A stretch of 64,000 nt of DNA from Halichondria panicea (lineage: Eukaryota > Porifera > Demospongiae > Suberitida > Halichondriidae), in assembly GCF_963675165.1 (NCBI RefSeq), contig NC_087386.1:5028169-5092168 (forward strand). The letters are read 5' to 3'. Below the pieces are notes generated by a model, which was not told where the DNA came from, searched no databases, and saw only the letters and a program-made list of their open reading frames with translations. Below are positions 12,249-21,639 of this stretch, piece after piece (position 1 is the stretch's first letter; each line of letters begins with the position of its first letter). Both the position numbers and the translations under genes were made by a program.

Positions 12249-13649
12249 TTATTTGGTTTTTCGCATTGCCGCTTTGCTTTCTTGTTTCCCCGGTGAATGT
12301 GCAGTCAACGAGGCACCTCTCACAGGACATTCAGTAGAAAAAGTTCGATCAGTGTGATCCTTCGATACATACTTTGGATCATCGAAGAGTGAGTCGACAT
12401 TGTAAATATCTAGCTGTGGTGTTGACCTCTGCTCCTCTTTGAAGGGCTCGTCATACATCGGATCCAATTTCTCCAGACTGTGACTATAAGAACGAACCAG
12501 ATTATCCTCAGCCCCTCCCTTAGGATTAGTGGTCCAGCTCGCGAAGGTGTTATGCCTTGGCTGTACCTGATTGCAGCTGTAGTTTGATTGAGATACTGGC
12601 TCTTCAAGAGCTTGATAAAGAGCATCATTGTTACGTTGATTGATCGGTTTGCCCACAGGGACTAATCTGTGCACCCTTGTTATGCTGTAATACTTGTCTT
12701 CGTTAATATTTTCAGCAGTATCCTCTTGTACGACAGCATCTTGAAAAGGGTTGATGTCTGTTGCCGTAGTCAGCACATTGTACCGACCGTGAGTGGGAGT
12801 ATTCGGTATCTTGCTATCATCAGTTACTTTCGTCAATTCTTCATATTCATGGTTGCTCTCAGAAATCCCTTTTATATTTTTTTGCTCCTGCTCAGACTTG
12901 TTTGTAATGATTTGCTGAGAATGCATTGTCTGCTCGAGTGTGGCCAAATCCTCATAATTAGGTTCAATTTCTTTTGCAATTTGCTTCTTCGTTTCCTTCT
13001 CTCTTACTAATTTGTCGTAATTGTTCCTTTCTTTCCACAGTTTTGGCGCTTGTATAGAGCTGCTATCAAAAGTCAGGCTTTTAGCAATGTTCGGGTTATG
13101 CCGAGGCGTAGTAGAGACGCTAGATACATGCTCGTGGCTTCGTGCTAACGGAAATATAGGCATTTGACGTTCTGATGCAGCATGTTGACTGAAATCTTGT
13201 GGTTTTGATTTTTTTGTGACAACTTGCTGACAATTGGTGTTCATTTCAACAGACGAGGATATACTTTGGGGCATGGCTGTTTCTTGCTGTCCGTTTATTT
13301 GTCCAGTTGCCAAATCTATGGGGCTGCTTCTTTCTTGTGTTTCTAATCTGCGCAATAAAGAAATAAAATAATCTTAAATTACAACATCTTTTTTTACCCT
13401 GATTGATCATTTCTTGGTTCTGTAGAATAAAAAACAGCCATTTAACTCATCATTATATAGAGAAGATAAAAGAAACTCACTTTTATTTTTCCTTCTTCTT
13501 TTGTGAATGCATCCAACGCAGCATGCAACCATACAAAGGAACAGAAGAGCAGTTCCTAGTAAAGGAGCTCCAACGCACACAAGATAGTCAACTGTTACTT
13601 CATCCATGGTACACTTTTTAAGGGTGTTGATACAGGTGCAGTTAAACAT
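12249..13649 (-). CDS. Gene B: short-ectodomain transmembrane protein with tyrosine-motif tail (adaptor-like)
   Basis: Exons 13481-13649 (169 nt), a 22-nt microexon 13398-13419 and 12249-13347 join in phase into about 429 residues. The N-terminus begins MFNCTCINTLKKC (one N-glycosylation site, NCT), followed by one membrane segment (YLVCVGAPLLGTALLFLCMV), a cysteine cluster ACCVGC and the basic stop HKRRRKNK. The tail carries NYDKL, NYEDL, EYEEL, RYNVL, KYYSI, LYQAL, MYDEP and FDDPKY, sharing with gene A the module from YNVL through TRVHRLVPVGKPI to the YQxL site. Without the microexon the frame would break, which supports it. A start at the second Met (13607) is possible. Probable membrane scaffold for SH2 proteins, by inference. 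A near-identical copy lies at 51491-52889. Confidence 0.8.
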
Positions 13650-13919
13650 GATAACTCGGGGAGACTAGCAAGTAAATGAATGACTAACTAACTAGGTTAG
13701 CTAGAGCACTATAGACCAAGAATTGATTTTGTGATTTTGGTGCATGCATGCATGTTCTCTTGGGACAAAATAGATTATGACAACAGACACATTATGGACA
13801 GAAGTCTATATGCATATACATGAACGCACTAGAATCTAGTCTAGTACAAGCAGCATGCATGAATACATGATTATGATCACACACAATCAGGTTTAAATAA
13901 TAACATTTGTTTTTAACGG

Positions 13920-14140
13920 TATACTACACATGCATGTACATACTATTGTAGTTTACTTTCGTTATGTCAATTGCCTCGTACGACTGTGATTCAATTCTTG
14001 ACTGGGGTAGTATAGGTCAGGTTTGTTACTTGAGATAAAGATGGCAGAGACTGAGTGCATGGTAGTGATCCTCAAATGGTACACCATCACTAATTGTTCC
14101 GCTTATTGTAGCAGCTGCTTTATTATTTAAATGTGTTGTT
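13920..14140 (-). pseudogene. D4: decayed D-type tyrosine tail
   Basis: Minus-strand reading shows the conserved order of the D tail (AAATI, SDG, then a decayed S-S-Q-x, then QSYEAIDITKVNYNSM) but with stops and frame changes. The duplicate at about 53150-53380 carries the same lesions, so the decay predates the segmental duplication. Confidence 0.65.
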
Positions 14141-14679
14141 CGGGATTGAGTATTGTACACTCGCCACGCCAAGTATCCATGGCAACACAAACCCACCACA
14201 CACACAATTCCTACTAATTGACTAATTAAGCTTTGATCTGCTCTAAATTACAGCCGTAAAAATGAATCTTTGAAAATGCAGCTAATGAGATTGGAGCCGT
14301 GGTATAGAACAAACAAAACACAAAACAGTGAAGGTATACTCAATTTTTGCTTTATAAACCATGGAATAGAGAAGAAGAGCAAATGCTATAGGAAAGGAAA
14401 ACTATACAATGCATACAAGCTTTTTCTTCCCACATGCGAGAGTTGAAACAATACAGGTGCAGTTAAACATGATATTCAGCGACTATAATAATAGCAACTA
14501 CATTGACTACTAATTATATTGACTGCTTTAGTCTATATAGACCCAAACAATGTTGTTTGGTGCATGTTCTTGGGACAAAAAAGATTATGACAACATAATT
14601 ATTGACAAAAGTCTATACATAATTATACACATAAAAAAACACTGAATTAAGTCTAGTATACTAGAATGCAATCAAGTTT

Positions 14680-14850
14680 TTCATTCGGCCTAATGTAGTT
14701 CACTTTCATTTTGTCAAGTGCCTCCTTTACAATTGTGATTCTTTCTTGGCTGGCCATGCATGGAGTAGTTAGGTTGTTTCTTGAGATGATTGGCAGAGAG
14801 AGTATATATATATAGTGGATCCTCTACTGCACTTAGATGTTCCGTTTTGT
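14680..14850 (-). pseudogene. D5: further decayed D-type tail
   Basis: Weak but ordered similarity on the minus strand to the D4 and D1 tails (start near the AATGTAGTTCACTTTC string, then the CTTTCTTGGCTGG part, then the GAGATGATTGGCAGAGAG part). No open frame. A copy is present at about 53930-54070. Confidence 0.5.
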
Positions 14851-15243
14851 TCATCCCACTAACGAACAATTGTTGTTTGGCTTCTACTGCTGTGTTTCAT
14901 TTCAATGCTGCTCAATAGACCACACTCATTGTATGAGTGCTTCTGTTCACATGCTACCAAGCATTAGAACTGTGTGAAGATCGCATTGTAGCAGCATACA
15001 ATGGAAAGGGAGAGACAAGCAATTGTCATCAAAAATAGACTAGTCATGCATCTTAACTATTATACGGAACAATTGATATCTCGTCAGGGACTAGATCTAG
15101 CAAACGAACGACTAACTAACTAGGTTGGATCATAATTATAGTGCTATATATATACTCGAGAATTTGAAGTTGCAAATACATTATTGACAGAATTAAGTCT
15201 ACATAGAATCTAGTATAGTACTAGCATGAACATGATTACACAA

Positions 15244-15558
15244 TCAAGTTTTGTTTTTAAGTTCATTCGATACACTATACACACTAATGTAGTCAACTCT
15301 CGTTATGTCAAGTGCCTCGTACGATTGTGATTCCTTCTTGGCAGGAGTTGTAGTCAGATTTGCTCCTTGAGATGAATTTGGCAGAGAGTAGTAAGAATCC
15401 TCTACTGATCCACCATCACTTGGATGTTCTTCTAATGTAGCAGCTGCTTTATAAGCATTGAAAAACTCACTTTTCTTTTTCTTTTTCCTTTGCATATAAC
15501 ATTTTATGCACCTAAAGCAGCAGCATGCAATCATAAAATAGAAAAGACTTAATTCTAC
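15244..15558 (-). CDS. D1: tyrosine-tail membrane protein, 5' truncated
   Basis: Open frame ending NELKNKT at 15244. From the N-side: hydrophobic LSLFYFMIACCCFRCIKC, a basic QRKKKKK, then EEHPSDGGSVEDSYYSLP, a Q-G-A-N-L-T-T-T stretch, and SYEALDITRVDYISVYSV. The YEAL-x6-YISV spacing is one residue type short of a textbook ITAM (V instead of L/I at the last position). Compared with D3 (59.3 kb) the intron before the tail has lost its acceptor, leaving an in-frame exonised remnant. At about 15558 the frame runs into the inverted edge of a COLGALT fragment, so the normal start is missing. It may be a relic. Confidence 0.5.
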   Translation of the reverse strand, partial: VELSLFYFMIACCCFRCIKCYMQRKKKKKSEFFNAYKAAATLEEHPSDGGSVEDSYYSLPNSSQGANLTTTPAKKESQSYEALDITRVDYISVYSVSNELKNKT

Positions 15559-15559
15559 T

Positions 15560-15775
15560 GAGCATAGCCACTGTTGGTCTGTCCAAGGGTGACCAGTATA
15601 TAGACAAGTCTTACTGTACCTCTCTTGCCCCCCAGATGATCGATGATGGAGGGTCTGGATCAAATCCTGATTCTGGAGGATGATGTCGTGTTTGAGCCCT
15701 ACTTCCGACATGACCTCATTAAAGCGCTGGAAGAGGCCAATCAGATCACACCAAATTGGGACCTCATGTGAGAGC
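15560..15775 (+). pseudogene. COLGALT exon fragment (unit 0)
   Basis: Plus-strand copy of the exon at about 26390-26522, encoding NPDSGG/ILILEDDVVFEPYF-like sequence, here with small insertions that break the frame in the first part. It is the EDD region of the C-terminal glycosyltransferase-25 domain. Only this exon of the gene is present. Confidence 0.7.
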
Positions 15776-15978
15776 TCTGGAGATATACAGTCTATTATTA
15801 TACGCAATGTCCAGTATCTCGTTAGATAATATTCCAATCTTTGCTTACAAGTAGACTAGTTCAGTGCAACGTACACCATAAATAAGGCACACCTTATTTC
15901 CTTAAACTATAACCATGCAAGTTTGGATTGTCCAACTTACAACAAATTGTTGTATATAGAGATGCATTTCATGATACA

Positions 15979-16488
15979 GGGGATGGGTCTTCTTCACTGG
16001 GCTTGTGACCGTGGCAACCTGAACATGGTGAAACTACTTGTGAAGAGGGGAGCAGATGTTAATATTCAGGACACAGACAATCAGCAGACACCTCTTCATT
16101 ATGGTGAGAGATGGAGTATTCTTTTACAGAGGGTGCTTGTGTGTTAATACATGTTGAAGCTAGCTGTCTGTTTGTAGATCTTTGTTTGAGTCCACTGATG
16201 CTCCCTCTACTGAATAGTGAGGGAAGTCAGTTTGGCTGTGTATCTATATGGTAACCTGTGAGATCTTTTTGTATTTGCATTAAGGTTCATCAAATTTTCT
16301 AATTTTGAATTGCTTGATTTTCGTGATTGATTGATTGTATTTCCTCTACAGCTGTGTCATGTGATCATCATGCTGTCATCTCTTATCTACTGCAAGTGGC
16401 CAAAGCAAGAACAGACATTGCAGATTGTGATGGCAACCTACCTCAAGATGTGACTGAGAATCAAGCAACTAGACAATTAACTTTTTAA
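15979..16488 (+). pseudogene. ACBD6-like C-terminal ankyrin exons (unit 0)
   Basis: Two exons join in phase: one from about 15980 (GMGLLHWACDRGNLNMVKLL) to the donor after LHY near 16102, and one after an acceptor near 16351 (AVSCDHHAVISYLLQVAKAR) to TAA at 16486-16488. The ankyrin pair and its DCDGNLPQDVTE end match the C-terminus of acyl-CoA-binding domain protein ACBD6. No acyl-CoA-binding domain precedes it in the window, so it is taken as a 5'-truncated copy. Confidence 0.6.
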
Positions 16489-16493
16489 TTGTT

Positions 16494-17331
16494 AAACTAG
16501 TGTTCAAGCTGGCGCTGTGCTAATGCCTCTCGCCATGTTTTTGCTTTCGCTCAAAAGTATTAGAGTGTTATATTAGTTTTTATAATGAATTTTATATTAA
16601 AGTTAGCTTATCTATATAAAGTCACTGAGAAGAAAATACTTATTTACATGCATCTATTGTTGTTATTTATGGCTTACCAGGACCTCAAGAAAGAAGAAAA
16701 TTGATTCTTCCAGGATCTGTAGTTCAGTGTATATAATATCTAAGAAGAAAAGACCTGTGTACATGCATATTGTTATCTATATTGTTATATGGTAGTGTTT
16801 TGTGGCTTACCAGGCCCTCAAGACAAAGATGATTCTGCCAGGAGGATCTGGATCTGGATATTATTTTCTCACACATGGGGAATGAGCGCGCATGCGCATT
16901 ACATCCACAGGAATAATTAAAGGGTGTGTCCAAAGAGATCCACAAATGGCTACTGCTAGCTAGCTAGCTAGCTGTTTTAACAGATATTTTCTGAGTATTG
17001 TAGCTAACAAAAAGCTAGCGCTTTAGTGCAAGGCTAACTCATATGTTGAATAGAAAGTTTGTGCGGACAGATGATGCTATGAAAGATTCTGAAGAGACTG
17101 CAACAGCCTTCAATGTGAGTCAAACTAGCCATAACTTGAGAAAGAAGCTTTAGTTTGCTAATCCACGAATCAAAATCCAAGAGAACGTGGCTAGAAGCCT
17201 ATAGAAGCTGTTAGCTTTCGTCGCATTGCAACCGTTGAGCAGTTACAGCTGGAACAGACACACAGACATACAGACACACACACACACAGTCAGCTTTACC
17301 GTATCCCTCGTGCGGCTACGCCTCGAGGCAT
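16494..17331. repeat. About 840-bp dispersed repeat, copy 1
   Basis: The sequence from AACTAGTGTTCAAGCTGG to the GCCTCGAGGCATAACA end is the reverse complement of 19353-20185. Partial copies lie at 33271-33780 and 36170-37170. Ends share only a weak inverted ATGCCTC. It includes a run of CTAG repeats (16960s) and a CA-rich stretch (17260s). Non-coding; type of element unknown. Confidence 0.85.
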
Positions 17332-17537
17332 AACAATCTAGTCTTGTATTAAATTTGCACATTTCCCATGCACTTATTTTACCACATTTTTTACATGATC
17401 AAAGAGAATGTAACTGTATGGTGAAATGCATGGCAATGGTTTAGACACAAAATTAATGTAGTGTATAAAGCAATCTACGTATCTATCAGAGGCTAGCTGC
17501 CATGGTAACAGTACAGTTAATAAGGTACAGAGTCAGT

Positions 17538-17612
17538 GTAGTAGTTCACACACTTGAGTGTGTCCATTCCCACTAGCCAGATCATAGGCAGTACATCCGT
17601 TCTGTATAGTGG
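17538..17612 (-). pseudogene. Detached last exon of kinase-ankyrin copy K1
   Basis: Minus-strand reading gives TAYDLASGNGHTQVCELLH then a stop, after an acceptor. It is the paralogue of the final exon of K2 (27568-27615) and of K3 (about 35650-35710). In this unit it is separated by 4 kb from the rest of K1, with the BEN-like gene and an 840-bp repeat between. Confidence 0.6.
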
Positions 17613-17639
17613 GTATGTGAGCAGTTAGTGGTGAAGGGA

Positions 17640-18127
17640 AATAAGGAATTTAACAGTTAATAATCACAACCACAGCATTCACTGTTGCCATGGTTATGAA
17701 CAAATGCTACAATATCTGGCATAATTATAGATGATTACAATCATGCACTGTGACTCATATTCGTCTTTTTGTGGACCATAAACCATATTATATCACAGCA
17801 ACTCAAGTGGACCAGCTAATTGTACACTCTAGATCTCCACTACTCATATATAGAGGTAGCCTCGTTCCCAGGCCAATTTTTTTGTATGGAATGGAATGGA
17901 GGAAAATGTGGCCTGGTGTGTCTGCATGCACTTAGTTATGCTGTAAAATGTGCTGTAAAATATGGGGAATCTATAAAGGTGCTAATATTAATGAATTCCA
18001 TGATGACATGCACATCTGAATTCTCATTGGTCAGTTTGAATTCAAGACTTCAAGTTCACTCAAGACTTCAAGTTCACTCAACAAGCTCAAGTTTTCTTAT
18101 TCATTTCCAAGATATTGATCTCCTCTC
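17640..18127. other. Intergenic region upstream of the BEN-like gene
   Basis: Part (17750-17990) matches 29035-29235, including a TAGCCTCGTTCCCAGGCC motif typical of the 9-bp-duplication transposon family, here without a matching right end. An 18-bp tandem repeat (GACTTCAAGTTCACTCAA twice) lies at about 18045-18080. Promoter of the BEN-like gene presumably falls here. Confidence 0.5.
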
Positions 18128-21084
18128 ATGGCTCTGAAAAGTACAAGAAGAAGGAAGCCTAATTCCAAGTACCCAGAGCTAACAAATGAAGAAAGTGCAT
18201 GGGCACTAGACAGTGTAGCACGTAAGTTAATGTTGTAGTACTTAAGATGATGATATATAAAGACTATAATTGAAGCATGTACAGTATAGTACATGCTTCA
18301 ATTTGGTCATCCTTTTTTATGATGTAATACAGGTGATGTGACAGTGCTGTGTAACCAAACTGCAGAGGTGATGACTGTTAAGGCTTCTAGGCTTAGCAAA
18401 GAGGATGGTAACATCAGAAAATCAGACTTTTTTTACTGGAAGCCAGCTTCTGCTTCTTGAGAAAGGGGGTCACTATCCAGTGACCATCATCCCTGATAGG
18501 GTTACAAGGAAAAGAAAGGCAGGAAGTGCGGAAGTACAACCGAAGAAACAAGACAGTGATCAAGAGTTGATGGTGAGCAATTATATTAACAAGAGTGTAT
18601 TAAACGTGTGTATCTGTGTATCGGAGACTGAGAGTAGCGTGACTTCCTGTATATCTGTCATGGACTTGGAATTTGCACACCAAGTGTTGGTGATGTAATC
18701 TAATTTTTTGATAGATTACATCACTCAAACCTGCTGTTGTGCAAATTCCATCTCTGCATACATCTGATACACAGTATGCTTACGTTCGATACTCACTCTC
18801 TCTCTAATTATGGTTACATTACTTCTTCACACGTATACAAACCATGCATGCATGTGATGTCACAGGGGGTCACTTTTATTCATTACATTATAGTTATCAG
18901 ATGAGGAGAGTCAAAGGATGGAAAAGGAGCAACAGAGAGATGAGACGAAAATCCAGGTATTTGTGCATGCTTAATTTAGTTACCTTGCAAGCCTAATATA
19001 CATGCCACAACAATGCAGAAGGAAGATGAAGAGAAGAAGCAGAGGGAAGAGCAGAAGAGAGCTCAAAAGAAGGACGAGAAACGTAAAAGAGAGGAAAAAG
19101 AAAACATCCTACAGCTAGCAAAAAAACAACAGGTAAAAATAAAATAGCACACAGCAGATTGACGACTCATTATTAAATTTTATTTACAACAGACGAACAT
19201 CTTTAATGGTCCGGTAACTGTCATACCTGATAGGAAGAGGAAGGTATGTGAGGAAGCTGAACTACAGTCAAAGAAACAATGTTCCAGAGATAGTACTGAT
19301 GATGATTCAATGGTGAGCAGTGCTAGTGAGCAGTAGGCAGTGCATATAATAATTATGCCTCGAGGCGTAGCCGCACGAGGGATACGGTAATGTGTGTGTG
19401 TACGTGTGTGTGTCTGTTCCAGCTGTAACTGCTCAACGGTTGCAATGCGACGAAAGCTAACAGCTTCTATAGGCTTCTAGCCACGTTCTCTTGGATTTTG
19501 ATTCGTGGATTAGCAAACTAAAGCTTCTTTCTCGAGTTATGGCTAGTTTGACTTACATTGAAGGCTGTTGCAGTCTCTTCAGAATCTTTCATAGCATCAT
19601 CTGTCCGCACAAACTTTCTGTTCAACATATGAGTTAGCCTTGCACTAAAGCGCTAGCTTTTTGTTAGCTACAATAGAAAATATCTGTTAAAAAAACAGCT
19701 AGCTAGCTAGCAGTGCAGTAGCCATTTGTGAAATTGGACACACCCTTTAATTATTCCTGTGGATGTAATGCGCATGCGCGCTCATTCCCCATGTGTGAGA
19801 AAATAATATCCAAGATCCAGATCCAGATCCTCCTGGTAGAATCATCTTTGTCTTGAGGGCCTGGTAAGCCACAAAACACTACCATATAACAATATAGATA
19901 ACAATGCATGTACACAGGTCTTTTCTTCTTAGTATACACTAAACTACAGATCCTGGAAGAATCAATTTTCTTCTTTCTTGAGGTCCTGGTAAGCCACATA
20001 ATACAATAAATAACAACAATAGATGCATGTAAATAAATCTTTTCTTCTCAGTGACTTTATATAGATAAGCTAACTTTAATATAAAATTCATTATAGAAAC
20101 TAATATAACACTCTAATACTTTTGAGCGAAAGCAAAAACATGGCGAGAGGCATTAGCACAGCGCCAGCTTGAACACTAGTTGTGGTTGCATGCACTTAGT
20201 TCACACGTATCTACGAATCATGCTGTCACAGGGGGGACCTATTATAATTACCTTTTATAATTATATAGTTCTCAGAAGATGAGGAATGGCAAAGGATGGA
20301 TGAAGAGAGGGATGAGGAGAGGCGAAGGAAAGCAAAAAAGAGGTAGTTGTGCATGCTAATTGGTCTCATTGCCAACCTATAATAATTATACTTAATGCAG
20401 AAGGAAGATGAAGAGCAGAAGCAGAGGGAAGAGCAGAGGAGAGCTCAAAAGAAGGACGAGAAACGTAAAAGAGAGGAAAAAGAAAACATCCTACAGCTAG
20501 CAAAAAAAAACAGGTAAAAAAAGAAATTGCATGCACACAGCAGGTACTTGACGACTCAATATTTTATTTACAACAGACGAACATCTCCAATGGAAGTGTA
20601 AGTACTCAAAGAAGTCGAGAAGCATTTGAAATGCCTGACTACTTCAAGGTGATGTTAATTGTGACCATATATACATGCTCATTATACAGCATGTATACAC
20701 GCATTAGGAATTTCAAGAGGAAGTTTTTAGCAAACTTGCTAACATTGAAAAACTGATAAGAAAGCGGAGAGATGTGGGTATGATGGAAGATGTCAAGGAA
20801 GAGAACCCTAAATACATGGTACGATAGCAATCGATGTAGTTGCAATCTGTGTGGTGTATGTATTGCTGTACATAATTACACACGTTTATAAATAATTATT
20901 TCTTCAGCATGAAGGCACCAATTTACTAACGCTGATTTCCAAAGATGCAATGGCATATGGAAGGATTTTGCTGGACCACCTTTTTAGTAAGGCAGAACAA
21001 AAGACCTCACTGTTCCACAAGGCACACACCAACAAATCTTCAAAACCCATATTGGACAAAGAAAAAGTCGCCCTGCTATACTAG
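18128..21084 (+). CDS. Coiled-coil protein with C-terminal BEN-like domain
   Basis: Exons: 18128-18221 (MALKSTRRRKPNSKYPEL), 18333-18572, about 18894-18957, 19018-19133, 19193-19312, about 20577-20649, 20706-20818 and 20908-21084. The middle is highly charged and helical (KEDEEKKQREEQKRAQKK). The last exon (LLTLISKDAMAYGRILLDHLF ... LDKEKVALLY) fits the helical pattern of BEN domains, which act in chromatin and transcription. In exon 2 a run of seven T (18428-18434) breaks the frame; with six T the exon is open and its phase fits the next exon, so a real one-base insertion or a sequence error is likely. Exons at about 20264-20336 and 20401-20513 duplicate earlier ones but are out of phase and may be skipped. 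Confidence 0.6.
19353..20185. repeat. About 840-bp dispersed repeat, copy 2 (inverted)
   Basis: Reverse complement of 16494-17331 with few differences; begins ATTATGCCTCGAGGCGTAGC. It lies in an intron of the BEN-like gene, between two tandemly duplicated exon groups. Confidence 0.85.
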
Positions 21085-21639
21085 GTAAATATAGTTTCTA
21101 AGTTGTGCATGACTCATGCCAACAAGCGAAGTAGAAACCCTGCATGCATATTATCTTTGGTAATAATTATAGTTGTATAAATAATAGCTATAGAAACGGA
21201 ATTAAGTGGTTAGGTTGATAGTGATTTATCTATGGCTAGCTATAGTGTTTCTCCAGCTAAGATCCTGGTTAGAACTCCTCCAGATGTATATGAAAGGTGC
21301 AGTGCTCTCAACATTTGTAGCAAGCATATCTCCTAACTGAATAGGGTTCACTGGGGTTAAGCAGTTAGATTTAGGTCTAAACTATACTACCCTTGATCTT
21401 TAGTCACAGAATAACTATTGTGGCGAACACATTACATTGAAAACCAATGTAAAGAATGCAATTAAATAGAGATCACGAGATGCGTGTCGTACCTCGGGAC
21501 ACCAACTACCAGTGCTTTCTACGTACACAAACATGACTAGCTCTGGTGTCTAATGGACCAGGTCAACAGAACATGGGGAGGCTCAGTGGCTAGTGGCCAC
21601 TGAGATGTGTGTACAGCTACTTACACTCACCTCTCTGGG
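21085..21639. other. Spacer between BEN-like gene and K1
   Basis: Holds the 3' UTR of the BEN-like gene, followed from about 21480 by intron sequence homologous to K2 introns (CTCTGGTGTCTAATGGACCA is shared). No coding exon recognised. Confidence 0.4.

Larger units (their letters stand above)
11600..15560. repeat. Segmental duplication, copy 1
   Basis: The stretch from the gene A middle exon through gene B and the D-type tail relics to the D1 tail matches 50535-54395 and then 59216 onward, nearly base for base around gene B. Copy 2 is interrupted by a 309-bp MITE (50638-50946) and by about 4.8 kb of repeat-rich DNA (54396-59215). Everything in both copies is on the minus strand. Confidence 0.9.

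Noticed and set aside
12669-13010. Hydrophobic plus-strand frames opposite genes B and B'
   Set aside because: Antisense of the tail exon; hydrophobicity is a by-product of the reverse complement.
15640-15837. N-terminal extension of D1 into PDSGG-like sequence as a true ectodomain
   Set aside because: That part is the antisense of a COLGALT exon brought in by rearrangement.
19751-19999. 82-codon frame in the 840-bp repeat as a transposase
   Set aside because: No conserved motif, and the other repeat copies do not keep the frame.
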